Translations under genes and position numbers: made by a program
Notes under the pieces: generated by a model
Database searches by the model: none
Told to the model about the DNA's origin: nothing
Seen by the model: the letters and a program-made list of their open reading frames with translations, nothing else
Assembly: GCA_002104905.1 (NCBI GenBank)
Contig: MCFE01000023.1
Coordinates: forward strand, 168,615-232,614
DNA: 64,000 bases
Direction of reading: 5' to 3'
Source of the DNA: Basidiobolus meristosporus CBS 931.73
Lineage: Eukaryota > Basidiobolomycota > Basidiobolomycetes > Basidiobolales > Basidiobolaceae
Shown: positions 34,534 through 45,750 of the stretch, one piece after another
Layout: every line of letters begins with the position of its first letter
Numbering within the stretch: position 1 is the first letter of the stretch

Positions 34534-34947
34534 ATGGCCTCCCCCAATGTGGAAGCGATAGGTAGCGCATCTCGACCTAATAATGCTTTACTTTCTTAAT
34601 GCCCCGACCGCCAAGCCAGACAAGAAAATAAAGGATAACCTGAACAATATTGGTAGAGCTGCACACAGTATGGCATTTCGTTGCACTCCCTCACGTATTA
34701 ATTCCATGGATCAATCATGATTTTACTGCCTGAACCACAATGAGCTTGGTAATGAGCATGGCTGTCAGATTCGAGTTGGGTTCTTTTGGTCAAACCAGGG
34801 GAACATGTTGGAAAAAGTGAATCCAGCAGGATCCGAACGATCATTCATGGGTGGATCATCGCTATCCCGAGATCATTCAATAAACAAAAAAAATACGTAA
34901 CAAAACCAAGTGATGCCCGCAAAGTAGCCTTTTACTAAAGCCTCAGA
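34534..34947. other. Intergenic region
   Basis: About 410 bases before PIN4. No feature recognised. Confidence 0.45.
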
Positions 34948-35683
34948 ATGGGAAAGAAAGGGAATTCCGGTGGAGGAAAAGCTAAAGGAAGCAAAGGTAT
35001 TTCCAGTATCACTCTGCACATAGAGTCCTGGACGCCTTTCTTAGGCCGCTGACCGTTCGTTTACCAAAGGTGATGCTGGTGAAGGTGGTGCGAAGGGGGG
35101 AAAGCTGAAGGCAGCCAACGCCATCAAAGTCCGTCACATCTTATGCGAGAAACACTCGAAGGTTTGAAGGCACCCGACTTTGTTGGCTCCGCCGAACCTA
35201 TCACTAACGCGTTGTCACCCGATCTCTTTCAGTGCATGGAGGCTTTGGCTAAGATCACTCAAGAGAACCAGCGATTTGACAAGGTAAGTGAGGCAGGTTT
35301 ATGGCTTTCAGACACGCAATTAAAGTAGCCCTTAATTTGACGGTGTGTAGGTTGCCGAGGTGTACTCTGAAGGTAAGGCGTATATGAGCTACCTGGGGCT
35401 GAAATTCGTTTACTGAATAAGCGCCTATTTTTCATGGAACAATAGACAAAGCTAAGGCTGGAGGTAAACGCGTTTTTTACATGCGAATTCAACCGAACAG
35501 TTTGTTGACTTGGGGTAATCTTTAGGATCCCTTGGCTGGATGAACCGTGGCTCCATGGTTGGTGCTTTCCAAGACGCAGCTTTTGCGCTACAGCCTAGTA
35601 CTTGCGACAGCCCCATTATTACCAATCCACCCATTAAGACCCAGCACGGATATCATATTATCATGGTCGAGGATCGTAAGTAA
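34948..35683 (+). CDS. PIN4: Parvulin-type peptidyl-prolyl isomerase PIN4/Par14
   Basis: Small parvulin linked to ribosome assembly and mitochondria. Exons: 34948-34996, 35045-35161, 35233-35283, 35351-35372 (22 bases), 35446-35463 (18 bases) and 35526-35683. The N-terminus [16 protein letters not shown] is the basic Gly/Lys tail of Par14. The catalytic domain shows [57 protein letters not shown], and the end [14 protein letters not shown], matching the family closely. No WW domain. Exon 1 ends in phase 1, whereas exon 2 needs phase 0 ([14 protein letters not shown]). Either exon 1 has a one-base error, or the true 5' splice site differs. Confidence 0.85.
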
Positions 35684-35814
35684 GCACCCAGCAAGTACTA
35701 GTTCTTGAATAAATTGTAAGAAATCAATTACATGGTGGCTTTATTAGTAATTAGCCAAGTTACGATGAAGGTCAAGGCATACACATATATATCTACACAG
35801 TTGGCTCAAGTATA

Positions 35815-36357
35815 TTAGCGCTTTTCTTTCATGGTTGCCGGATTCATCACTGCAGCTTCATAAGAGGGGGGCAGTTCGTTTGGAATTTTTGCTTGATGCT
35901 TCGCAATAGGCAGAGACTCCGATTGCTCCCGAGGCATAGAGGCGAGTGGTGGAGGTAGTTGAGAGTTACTGGGAGTTTGGTTGGATGATTCAAAGGGACA
36001 GCGCAAGAATTGACATTGGGGGAATTTCTTCTGGAGTTTGAGGGATTTCTTGGCCAATTTCCTCTGGATTTTGTGAGATCTTTTGGCCAATCTTTTCTGT
36101 ATTTTAATGGATCTTTGGGTTAATCTGGACTTCAGTCTCTGTAGTTTGGATCCAGGTTGATTGCCTTTACAAGCTTTTACGGCAACGGCTGAGCCTAGCA
36201 CAACAGCGGCGATGATGAATAAGAACATGTGCCAAAGGAAGATTGAGAGTGATAGGGGTTGGACTCGAGATTTCGTCGGCTTTTTGTACTTCAAGTCTAT
36301 GCAAGCGGCTCTTAGCTGAGACAGAACGATTATTGGTGGACTGCAGGCAGCGGCCAT
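35815..36357 (-). CDS. Single-pass membrane protein with basic repeats and a PPxY motif
   Basis: Intronless, 180 residues from the ATG at 36357. A short N-terminus is followed by one span (LSIFLWHMFLFIIAAVVLGS, about residues 36-58). Next come three imperfect ~11-residue basic repeats: RLTQRSIKIQKRL, AKRSHKIQRKL and AKKSLKLQKKF, which could form a positively charged helix. A Cys/Pro/Ser linker then leads to the end PNELPPSYEAAV, which contains a PPxY motif. PPxY motifs recruit WW-domain proteins such as Rsp5/NEDD4 ubiquitin ligases, so this may be a sorting adaptor. I do not recognise a family. It is divergent from the KIAA1143-like gene, sharing a promoter of about 190 bases. Confidence 0.55.
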   Translation of the reverse strand: MAAACSPPIIVLSQLRAACIDLKYKKPTKSRVQPLSLSIFLWHMFLFIIAAVVLGSAVAVKACKGNQPGSKLQRLKSRLTQRSIKIQKRLAKRSHKIQRKLAKKSLKLQKKFPQCQFLRCPFESSNQTPSNSQLPPPLASMPREQSESLPIAKHQAKIPNELPPSYEAAVMNPATMKEKR

Positions 36358-36548
36358 ATTTGTGTGAATAACTCTTGGCAAATTCAGCCTGAGATATGCC
36401 TGATTCACATCAAGCGATAGGGTTGAAAATTGGAAACGATCAAATCAAGCTTGTCTAAAATATCAATGGAAAATTCATCCTGAAAGCACCAAGAAGCCTT
36501 CTTCGCATATATTGTCCCAATTTGAACTGCGGAAGTAGGTTGCCAGCA

Positions 36549-37086
36549 ATGCCACCCAAAAACCTCACCCCTTACCAATTCAGTAAAAATCTGTCGTATG
36601 TTCAAGACACGCCCAAATTCCTTCAGATGTTAACCGGTAAGGATACCCTACATCCTAAAGGACAGCAACTTGAGGATAAACTACCGCCCACTGAGCTGGA
36701 AGAGGACGAGTACGAGGAAACGGGCGAGGAGAAGCCACAGATTGTCGTGTTGAAGGAAGGAAAGCACCTATCGGCCGAGGAGGTGGAGAAAATCCAACAA
36801 GACAATGGTAAGTGATAAACAAGTCCAGACCTGCTCTCCCTCAGATACCCAAGATGTTAACTATTGCATGAAAGATGCCACCAGTTCACCTGAGGATGGC
36901 AAGATAAGATTTCGCAAGCCAAAGAAAACTCAGCAGAAAATCGAGGAGATCGGAGTGAGCTCGTCTAAGCGCAAACAACCCTCGAAAGAGGCTTCCTCAG
37001 CCGACACAACCTCGACGACCAAGGGGAAAAAGAAAAAAATGAAATCCAACAAAAATTTGTTGTCGTTTGCCGAGGAAGAAGAATGA
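36549..37086 (+). CDS. KIAA1143 / DUF4604 family protein
   Basis: Exons 36549-36807 and 36875-37086 give 156 residues. It opens NLTPYQFSKNLSYVQDTPKF, matching the conserved start of this family (NxVSYVxPxEPAFL in human KIAA1143). It then has an acidic linker (ELEEDEYEETGEEKPQ), the signature IVVLKEGKHLSAEEVEKIQQ, the second signature PEDGKIRFRKPKK, a Lys-rich basic stretch (KGKKKKMKSNKN) and the acidic end LLSFAEEEE. The order of blocks is the same as in the human protein. Function unknown; the basic stretch suggests a nuclear protein. Confidence 0.85.
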
Positions 37087-37547
37087 GAGCAACTTTTATG
37101 AACAGGTGAACTGATGTCAGCCAAGTTGGTATATAGCTCAGAAAAAATGGACATTCCATCGTTGATCCGTGTTTGATCGGTTTCCTTTGTACAATACTTT
37201 ACATACATAATAGATGTGGACAAGAGCCTCAACATTCGACATTTAGTTTGAAGGTCAACCGGTTTAACGGAAAATAAAGTAGAGCAACCACAGGAACACA
37301 TGTTTTGACATTTATTGCTCTAAATAGATGGAGAAATAATCACAAGAAAAGACTGCGTTTACTCGGTTCACTGAATATTCCAATTTGGAAACTATACATA
37401 AGAACATGGATGATCAGAGTACTGGCTTTCATTTCAACTATCGATACAATGGAGGGCGATTTTCAAGGACAGAGGGCGTTGACCTGTTGAAGACCGTGGT
37501 TGGTAATCAATCAGGGAATCTAGGCCACGAAGTTATGCTACTCTACC
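37087..37547. other. Intergenic region between convergent genes
   Basis: About 460 bases between the convergent KIAA1143-like and white-collar genes. A short + strand frame here is the antisense of white-collar 3' sequence. Confidence 0.45.
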
Positions 37548-40359
37548 TTAGCCACAAGAGTCACACAACCTCCCTGAACCATTCGGGTCTTTACGCCACT
37601 CGACGGAATCCTTACGCAGACACACGGCACAGTAGCGATTGTTGTTCTTTCGCTTACGCTTGAATCAAAAGTGAGTCCTAGGCCTGATCCCAGTCGTTGG
37701 CATCTTGGTGATCAACTACTAACCTTTCTTCCGTGAGACCCCTCAAAACTTTCTAGCTCATCTCGAAGCTTCTTGTTCGCTATCCTCAGCTGGTGCAGCT
37801 CATATTGCCAGTTTGTCTGATTGTCAATGGAGAGCATGGAAAACATGTTGTCGGTTTCCGAGGCAATTTGATTGGTGAGGGGGGAGGGTGCGGAGGAGGA
37901 TACATCCGAGCTTTCTGAAGAGCCTTCATCATCAATCGGAATAACCTTTGACTGGCACAAAATAAACGGAACATCGTCTTCATTCTCTTGTGTGCTTGGA
38001 TAAAAGGTGCTGACAACGTCGATATATTGCCCCTTGCAGTCCTGAAAACTATGCTGGAGCTTCACCGTGATGCCCTCCCTAGCTTGCTGTAGAGCGCGAG
38101 TAAGTGCCGTGGTTCTGTTCGACCGAACACACTGATATAGAGATGTTCCTTTCAAGTCGTCCGGTGCAATACTGATGCTGGAGCGGCAAAAGCTAGTGAC
38201 ATGCGTGATCATCCCATCTAAAGAAAGCTTAGTCCAAAACTCATTGTCTGTTAGGCCACCACACCCCTCAACAACTTCCCGGGAAAGTCTGTACATTGGC
38301 CGAGGTCTGCCAGACAGAATAGCATATTTCCGGACTTTACTTTTGTCGTGGTAAATTCGGCCGCTAGCCTCAAACCACATATATCCAGATTTCTTCCGCT
38401 TGATTCGATATACTAAACTGATCGAGTCTGCATCATTCGAAACCTCCTTGAGCTCACGAAGCACTGGTATCAAGTCATTTGGCTGGCAAATAGAAGACAA
38501 ACTCGTGCTGACTAGCTCCTCTGGTTCATATTCCAGCATTCTTTTGCAACTGGGCGAGCAGTAGAGAAAGACCCCCTTGAGGGAAAGTACATGAATGAAA
38601 TCGTCCGATTCTTCCAAGAGGACCATGTTCCACATACGAGCGGCCGTCTCTTCATCTACTTGGGATGATACTCCCAATATATCAAATATATCCTTTGATG
38701 CTACAAAGGTATCTGATATGGCGGGGGAACAATGCACGGACGCATCAATGTTACCTATTCCAACGTTGTTGCTAAGCAACGACATGGTAGGTATAGGTGA
38801 TGAAAACCCGGGGTGATAAGTTCCCTCTATAAAAGAATGTATTACTGAACAGAACCTGTAGAAATAGCAAATTATGATCCAATGAATTACCTCTCATCTT
38901 TTCCAGGATAATATGAGGCTGCTCCACCATATCCTAAGCAACAAAAGGTTACTTTAGAGTGATGCTCGGGATCGATATGTATACCATCTAATAGTTACCA
39001 CTAGAAACCCTACGAAATGGGTAATCTCGTCGCCATACAACGAAATTGGGATAATAGTTACAAGATTAACAAAAGGCTGCACACGAAGTTAATTTCGTAA
39101 TGTCGGGATAGAGCTAGATTATGGTTGCATCTCTGACCTGCCCTCCTTTCTTGTAATTTACTAACGAAATCTGAATCTCTTTCGCCTGCTGTATGTGGTT
39201 TTTGATGTCCCAGATGGCATTATTGTCGGTAAAACGTCTTCGAGACCCAAGTGTGACCTGACCATCAGGCGCTTGAAGGAACCGGCAATTTCTACCAACT
39301 ACCTCCGCAGAGCTGTACCCTGTTAATTTTTCGAATGACTGGCTAGCATACACTATCGGGAAATCAAATCGGCGTGCATCGACTAAATCCACCACAACCA
39401 CGAAAAATCCATCATCCAGACTTAGATTCGATTGACAATGAATAGATCATAATGCAATCCTCATTACTTACCCGCAATGAATGCACACCCCATATCAATT
39501 GGTCCGATATGAATTTGAGGATTTGGCCTTAACACAGAAGGAACGCTTTAGTGAAATGGCCATCTGAGGGCGTGGAAGATATTAAATTTACCGTGTGACA
39601 ACTTTGGACTGGAAATCAATGTTAGATTCAGTATTAAACAGGAGATTCCAATTCGAAGCATACCAGTACAGTGATCATATCAAACCCGGAACTGGAGTAC
39701 AGGCCTGGAAAATTGCTAAGTGCACTTGGAGGTGTTTCTGTGATAAAGCAAGGATATTGCGTGAGATATGATTTATGAGGAAAGGTATGATTATCTAGGG
39801 TGTAGCGCTTACCAGAATCCTCTAAAACGTCTGGATTTTTGGAAGCTCCATTGATGGGCTTATTTAGACCATTACTTTTTGGACTAACCCTCCCAGCTTT
39901 AAAGGCTGCCGCCGCCGCCAAAGTATCTAGGCAATTATCAGGGGAGCCCTGTTGCTCACTTTCTCCACTGGAGGTAGAGTTTTTCTGGGAAAGTGACCTC
40001 ATAGAAGAAGAAGAACCAGTATCTCTATAAAACATATCCAAATATTAGTTTGACTTCTTCGATTAGAAATAAGAGAGGAGTCTAAGTTCTTTTGCGGCAT
40101 ATAACTATAGCTGGTCTGTGGGTGGGGAGGGGTTGGCTATATTGCATGATACTCTTCCAGGAACTAACCAATATACTTGTTATGAAGAGGTGGAAATTGA
40201 CACTCACGGATCAGAGCCATTTCTTTGGCTTGTCAAGTATGATTTGTCGTTGGATGTCGATAACTCGGTGCTTCCGTTTAACCCAGGACTTGGATCATAT
40301 TGTGAAGCGGAGTCTGAAGGAAGTAGTAAATTGTCAAGATCAGATTCGTCTCGGGACAT
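37548..40359 (-). CDS. WC-1: White-collar 1 blue-light photoreceptor and transcription factor (madA/WC-1 type)
   Basis: Flavin-binding light sensor that also binds DNA through a GATA finger. Seven or more exons. Exon 1 (40359-40208) begins MSRDESDLDNLLLPSDSAS and joins in phase to 40024, giving a long first intron. The RPNPQIHIGPIDMGCAFI block precedes the LOV domain, which has the flavin-cysteine motif GRNCRFLQAPDG near 39275, then QISLVNYKKGGQ and PFVNLVTIIPISLYGDEITH. Two further PAS domains lie in the exon 38785-37724 (FIHVLSLKGVFLYCSPSCKR; GMITHVTSFCRSSISIAPDD). The final exon, 37658-37548, gives a nuclear-signal-like RKRKNNN and a GATA finger CAVC...WRKDPNG...LCDSCG, with TAA directly after. 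Confidence 0.9.
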
Positions 40360-41890
40360 GAAGTAAAAGAATAATAGCGGAAGAGAAGTGTCGTATGGTT
40401 GTACTAGGTACTGAAAAATACCAGGAACATAGAATAATGAAAAGGTTACAAAATAAGGGGTATAGCTCTAGGAGAATTAAACGATACGAACAGGAGAAAG
40501 AAAGAGAACCAAGTGATGTATAAGTTCAACTGTCAAGGGTAAAAAGCAGTTCAAGTTAGTATTGAAACACGAAGAACGGCTGTTTTGGGTGGAAGTTGGT
40601 ATATATAGTGTTCAATAATACGTCGATTTCAAGCAAGTTATGATAGTGCCGACCAGAAAAGTGAAGTAGGTAAATATCTTCTCGATGCTAGGCTCATGAG
40701 ATATTTTACCCAGATTGTTTCATTTTGTTGTGCAATAGAAATATATGAGCATTTATCAATCTAATTAATGGAAAGTTCAGGAAAAAGGAGAGCAAGTATG
40801 ATCGGTGATAGATGGAGGTCGCCGATGACTACACACCAGGTTGTATCGATCATAGATAAAGGCGAAAAGTTCGATGTGCGTGGAAAGGTGAGTTATGTCA
40901 TGTAGCCAAAATTGTCATATGATGCAACGTATCTGCATCAATATGGCTAGACAAAATAATGGAGAGCCTCGCCCCAATGAATGTCGTGCCCCAGATACAA
41001 ATCCCAATTGTCATTCGACAGAATTCCCTTCTGATTGTATGCTATGGTATGGTATAGCTATTCATAGGAGATCGTATCATGCCTGTGCGCACACGATCCG
41101 ATCCTGATGAAAGTGTGGCTCGATTTTCCGGTCCACACAACGGACATGCAATCAACGTTGTACCATAAGGGTAATATTATCGATCGGCAGAATCCAGATC
41201 TGAATTTAAAGTATTGGTTCAAGCGTTGAAATGTACCCACTTCTTTTCCCAATGGGTTGGAGTTAAGCATTGGGTCGACACTGAGATCTCTAGAATACGC
41301 TGGGGCCTCAAAGAAACCCTAGAAACGCTGGAGCGCTTTTTGGAGATGCTGAGGATATATGTGTGGAAAAGTGGATATGGATGGCGTTTACAAGTGCTCG
41401 TACATCTTCACCAAAATGCAAAGATACCCATTAAGCTTTTCCCACTCACTCACGAAACTTCTTCAGTTGCAGCCCTCTGTTTAACCAACAAATTGCCATG
41501 CTTCGAGAATCAACGTCCAAGAAGCTTGGGTAGTGGGGGCATTTCCTAATTTGTGACACCACAAAGATACACTTGTCAGACAAGTTTGGTAAGCGACGAT
41601 GTGCTGGGCGTTTTGCGACGATGTGTTGTAACCTTATAGCTAGAAAATCGCCCAATCCATTCATAATGAAGTCTGGTGCATTAGAAGTGGTTGTGCGTCA
41701 TCAATGGCAAACCTAAATACGTCAATTTATGCGCTGACAATGATGGGAAAATGGGACATTCAGAGTTCCAGGAGAGAATTAATTGGCTGTATTTCTCTGG
41801 AAATCCAATTTCGGTTCAGGCAACCATCATATAAATGGCTGTATCAACTCGCATGGCATTACGACCACCTAATACCAACGCAGCCTGATT
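40360..41890. other. Long intergenic region, divergent WC-1 and DUG1 promoters
   Basis: About 1.5 kb. Light-responsive and long regulatory leaders are expected for a white-collar gene, but no GATA-pair or other element is clear enough to list. Short frames at 41214 and 41704 lack protein-like composition or splice support. Confidence 0.45.
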
Positions 41891-43440
41891 ATGACCCTAC
41901 AAAACTTTTTTGAATATATCGACCAACACAAGGGAGATTGCATTAAGCGTTTGGCAGAAATAGTAGCCATCCCTAGGTAACTTGAGGTTCGGTTTTCCTC
42001 CTGATTAGTGCCCGGTTCTTATGTTCAACGTCTCCCAGCGTCTCCGCCGAGGTCGGTAAAAGAGAGGATGTCATTCGTATGGGTGTCTGGATAAAGACCG
42101 AGTTAGAGAGGCTCGGTGCTGAGTATGTTTCTCGAAAGCACTGAAAAACTGCACCTGACTGAACTAATCAGTTCTAAAATAGAACAAAACGCGTTGACCC
42201 AGGTATGCAAACCATTGATGGCCAGGAGATTCCGTACCCTCCGGTGATCCTTGGCTCACTTGGTAACGATCCTAACAAAAAAACCGTCTTGGTCTATGGT
42301 CACTATGACGTTCAGCCTGCTTTGCAAGCGGATGGGTGGAGCACCGACCCATTTACTCTTACTGAAAAAGATGGACGTCTGTACGGCCGTGGATCAACCG
42401 ACGATAAGGGACCAGTTCTTGGATGGTTTTTAATGATCGATGCCCATCAAAAGCTCGGACTCGAATTACCTGTTAATATCAAGCTGTGCTTCGAAGGCAT
42501 GGAGGAAAGTGGCTCTGAAGGGTTAGACGAAGTAATTGAGCAGGAGGCTGGCGGGTGGTTCAAAGATGTTGACTGTGTTTGTATCAGTGACAACTACTGG
42601 CTAGGGCGTAACAAACCATGCCTTACATATGGGCTTCGCGGCGTATCTTATTTCAGAATAGTGGTGACTGGTCCTGGAGCCGATCTTCATTCAGGGGTCT
42701 TTGGGGGTGCAGTTCATGAACCGATGACCGACTTGGTTCATTTGATGAGTAAACTTGTCACGCCTCAAGGCAGAATTCTTATCCCTGGACTGATGGACGA
42801 AGTTGCCGCATTGACCGAAGAGGAGAAGGCTACGTACGAAACATTGGATTTCAGTGTTGAGGATTTGCAATCATCGATTGGAGCTAAAAATAATATTCAC
42901 CAAGACGTGCCGAGCATCTTAATGGCCCGTTGGAGATATCCATCCCTTTCTCTTCACGGAATTGAGGGTGCATTCTACAGCCCAGGCCAAAAAACTGTCA
43001 TCCCAGCCAAGGTTTCCGGGAAATTCTCCATCCGTACTGTCCCACATATGACAGTAGATAAAGTGACAGAGCTTGTGTGTGAATACGTTAAGAAGGAATT
43101 TAGCAAGCTTGGCTCAAAGAACCAGCTGTTGGTTGAATGCATGCATGCTGGACGCCCTTGGATGAGCTCACCCAACCATTGGAACTATGTGGCCGGGGCG
43201 CAAGCAGTGAAAAAGGTGTTTGGTGTCGAACCTGATCTCACCCGTGAAGGATGCTCCATCCCAGTCACGTTAACTTTCCAAGAGGTCCTCAACAAGAACG
43301 TGCTTCTGTTGCCAGTGGGTGCTTGTGACGATGGTGCACACTCAATCAATGAAAAGCTGAACGTCACTAATTACATTGAAGGAATTAAACTTCTTGGCGC
43401 CTATTGTCATGAGTTGGCCACAGTTGAGAAGACTGATTGA
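41891..43440 (+). CDS. DUG1: Cys-Gly metallodipeptidase DUG1 (CNDP/M20 family)
   Basis: Zinc or manganese dipeptidase that splits Cys-Gly during glutathione breakdown in the cytosol. Exons 41891-41976, 42039-42122 and 42183-43440 give about 475 residues, close to yeast Dug1 (481). It begins [20 protein letters not shown]. Metal ligands sit in [11 protein letters not shown] and [12 protein letters not shown], the catalytic Glu in [13 protein letters not shown], and later ligands in CISDNYW and [26 protein letters not shown] and [14 protein letters not shown]-like segments ([13 protein letters not shown]) are also typical. A start further upstream is not supported; the ATG at 41891 gives the family's usual beginning. 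Confidence 0.93.
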
Positions 43441-43646
43441 TGCTGCTCCTGGTTCTTGTAAACACAGCGCATACATCCGACATATCACCCCCTAACCATA
43501 AGTGGCTGTTTTTCTCGTCAGCCGGATTCGTGCATTTCGTTTGGATGTGCATGCATAATTACATGTTCAGTAGCAGATGAATAAAAATCGTATGTCAATT
43601 TATTAATGATTAATATTGATTGGGGATGTGAATTGGAATTATATCA

Positions 43647-44324
43647 CTATGCTTTCTTGACGGAGCCGTTGGCACTAACAACCAGGTTCTTGCGCTTGTT
43701 GAATAAGCTCATTCCATCATCATTCCACTTATAGTAGAACTCTCCCACGGTGGGCTTTCCTTTGACATTGGCGACAAGCAGCTCCTTTCCTTTGACAGAG
43801 CCTCCCTTCTTGCCACCAGTGATCTCGATGTCGGAGCAACTCATGTAGTATTCACGGAATCCTTGAGCATTGATCCAGGTCCAAGCAAAGACCGCATGTT
43901 TAGTAGGAGGGGCATCGGCGGGAATGGTGATGCTAAACTTCTTTCCACTACTGGTAAGGCATCCATAGAAGACATCCTTGAGGACCACGAAATTCTTGCC
44001 ATCATCATACGACAAGGCGAACTGGCAATGGCCACCTTGATGAGTGTTGGGGCCAGTAATCTCGACTGGAATAGACTTTCCGGCCTTAGCGACATACTGA
44101 TTGGGACCCTTAGGCCAGCCATGGCAAGGGTAAGTACGAGTACCTCCATAGCGTCTTGCAAGGCCTAGGGGAGAGGCGAGATCCCAGTCGGGTTGATTCT
44201 TTCGGTAATAAGGACTGAATTGCGAATGTCTGGGATACGGAAACTTCATTTCCATATGTGCGAGAGCAGATCCGCTCATGGCGATCACCAGGAAAGCCAA
44301 CAAGAAAAACTTGGAATTAAACAT
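43647..44324 (-). CDS. Secreted LPMO-like copper protein (AA11-like)
   Basis: Candidate copper-dependent polysaccharide monooxygenase acting outside the cell, perhaps on chitin. Intronless, 225 residues from the ATG at 44324. A clean signal peptide (FFLLAFLVIAMSGSALA) is followed at once by HMEMKFPYPRH, so the mature protein would start with His, the first ligand of the LPMO copper brace. Inside are YPCHGW, TGPNTHQGGHCQFALSYDDG (a second His candidate) and AVFAWTWINAQGFREYYMSC, the block shared with fungal AA11-like proteins. The C-terminus is Lys-rich with no anchor. The longer frame upstream lacks a signal and is rejected. Activity is inferred. Confidence 0.8.
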   Translation of the reverse strand: MFNSKFFLLAFLVIAMSGSALAHMEMKFPYPRHSQFSPYYRKNQPDWDLASPLGLARRYGGTRTYPCHGWPKGPNQYVAKAGKSIPVEITGPNTHQGGHCQFALSYDDGKNFVVLKDVFYGCLTSSGKKFSITIPADAPPTKHAVFAWTWINAQGFREYYMSCSDIEITGGKKGGSVKGKELLVANVKGKPTVGEFYYKWNDDGMSLFNKRKNLVVSANGSVKKA

Positions 44325-44368
44325 TGAAGAAAGAGAGTTGATGTCTGTGTTTGAAATGCAGCACGCCC

Positions 44369-44376
44369 TATATATA
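44369..44376 (-). promoter_or_regulatory. TATA box of the LPMO-like gene
   Basis: TATATATA lies about 45 bases upstream of the ATG at 44324, on the strand facing the gene. Strong TATA boxes mark inducible secreted genes. Confidence 0.5.
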
Positions 44377-45073
44377 TGCTCCAGTGCCGTTCTTTCTTCA
44401 TGGTCAAGAGGCAAATCAGAATCTGCCAATGGTGTATGAATATTGAAAACTCGTGTAGAAGTAATAGAAGTCAAGCACCCCGTTTATTGTCATACATTAG
44501 GTACCTTTAATCTTCGATTGGAAAATCATATCTGCTATCTGACTGGGCCAGCAACTTGTTCCTAGACACACGTTGCTACAACTAATAAGAACGACCAGGT
44601 ACATATCTCGGCTTTATTGTCGCACTTGCAGAAATCCAGGTGCCACATAAAAGCTTATCTTGTGTACTCCATTGTTCAATACTGAGTTTCATATAATTGG
44701 ATGATATTTCAAGTATTAGCCTGAATCCATTTAAGCTTAATCTCTTGTTGGGAGTCTGGGAGTAAGACTATACTCTAAATGAATCCATTTGTGGTACATG
44801 TATGCACTCTCAATAATTTAACCAATTCCACTGAAACCCTCCTATTTTCAATCGAAATAGATACCATATCTGCATCGAGCTCTACGCAAGTAGCAAATTG
44901 AACCCTGGTGTTAAGGTAATCATGATCAGCCCTGGAACCTGCCTAACTAAAGCCACTATCATTGGAGTTTGTCTAACTATAATCATCATCCCAAGTAATA
45001 TTCAAACTGATATGGTAGGCAGAAGATGGATTTTATTTACATGTATCACTGTTCTGTCTAGTAATTTTCCGGG
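44377..45073. other. Intergenic region
   Basis: About 700 bases between the LPMO-like gene and the small minus-strand gene at 45074. AT-rich; no feature recognised. Confidence 0.45.
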
Positions 45074-45295
45074 TTAGTTCTTAAGATAGTTGCGGTTACG
45101 GTCCTCAAGCTTGGGATCGCTCACAGCTGGGTTTTGCACTCGCCCAGCAGATCCGCCTTCTCTGGGGTTGCCGTTCTCATCCACATCGGCGAGGCGTTGA
45201 GCTTCACGCTTGGCGACTTCTTCTTGAGAAGGAGGCTGGATCTTGTGGATTTCCTCTTTGGTAGCGATGTTGTCTCCGATAAAGTTGCGTTCCAT
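45074..45295 (-). CDS. Small hydrophilic protein, 73 residues
   Basis: An intact frame with a strong TATA box 55 bases upstream. The protein is charged throughout with no hydrophobic core: ERNFIGDNIATKEEIHKIQP, PSQEEVAKREAQRLADVDEN, then a Gly-rich stretch and KLEDRNRNYLKN. It has no cysteine. Such hydrophilic, probably unfolded proteins behind TATA promoters are often induced by stress, spores or growth phase; that role is inference. No family recognised. It is divergent from the 64-residue gene at 45751. Confidence 0.6.
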   Translation of the reverse strand: MERNFIGDNIATKEEIHKIQPPSQEEVAKREAQRLADVDENGNPREGGSAGRVQNPAVSDPKLEDRNRNYLKN

Positions 45296-45750
45296 TGTGA
45301 TTGTTGTTGAAAAGTGTTGACTGTTGCATCTCGCTCTGCACTCACACCCTTATATACCCTATGAATAGTCCATGTTCATACTCGGTGTACATGCCTGACA
45401 TCATGTCATCGATTTGATGACCTCATAAATCAGTAATGCCGATGCAAACTACTCCAATTATGTCCAATTCCCTGCAGTGCTATGTCAGATTCCCCACAGT
45501 GTTATGTAATATTTGCTGTGTCGGTAGCGACCTTGAAGCAAATGGTAATAGTCATTTAAATTTCTTTTGAAACAGGAAGCAATGTTTACTTGAATCCCTC
45601 TGCTTATATGAATCCGGATATAGTCAAGCAATGACGCTGCGAAGTGCCAATTCGATGTTTTAATATCTCTGGCTGCTTTCGTCAAAGCTATATAAGCGAG
45701 AAATTCTGATCGAAGTCTTCAATCGAATACATCTCAACCATTCAAGAAAA
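45296..45750. other. Divergent promoter region with two TATA boxes
   Basis: About 455 bases between two small genes. It has TATATA near 45351 (minus, facing the 73-residue gene) and CTATATAAG at 45688-45696 (plus, facing the 64-residue gene). Nothing else stands out. Confidence 0.5.
45688..45696 (+). promoter_or_regulatory. TATA box of the 64-residue gene
   Basis: CTATATAAG about 60 bases upstream of the ATG at 45751, in good position. Confidence 0.5.

Noticed and set aside
40060-40163. A possible extra exon of white-collar 1 (SWKSIMQYSQPLPTHRP)
   Set aside because: It joins exon 1 in phase but has no donor that fits the next exon. Skipping it joins exon 1 to 40024 in perfect phase.
41214-41549. 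Plus-strand frame of 111 codons before DUG1
   Set aside because: Odd composition (many Trp, His, Leu), no TATA or leader, and no splice partner; probably chance.
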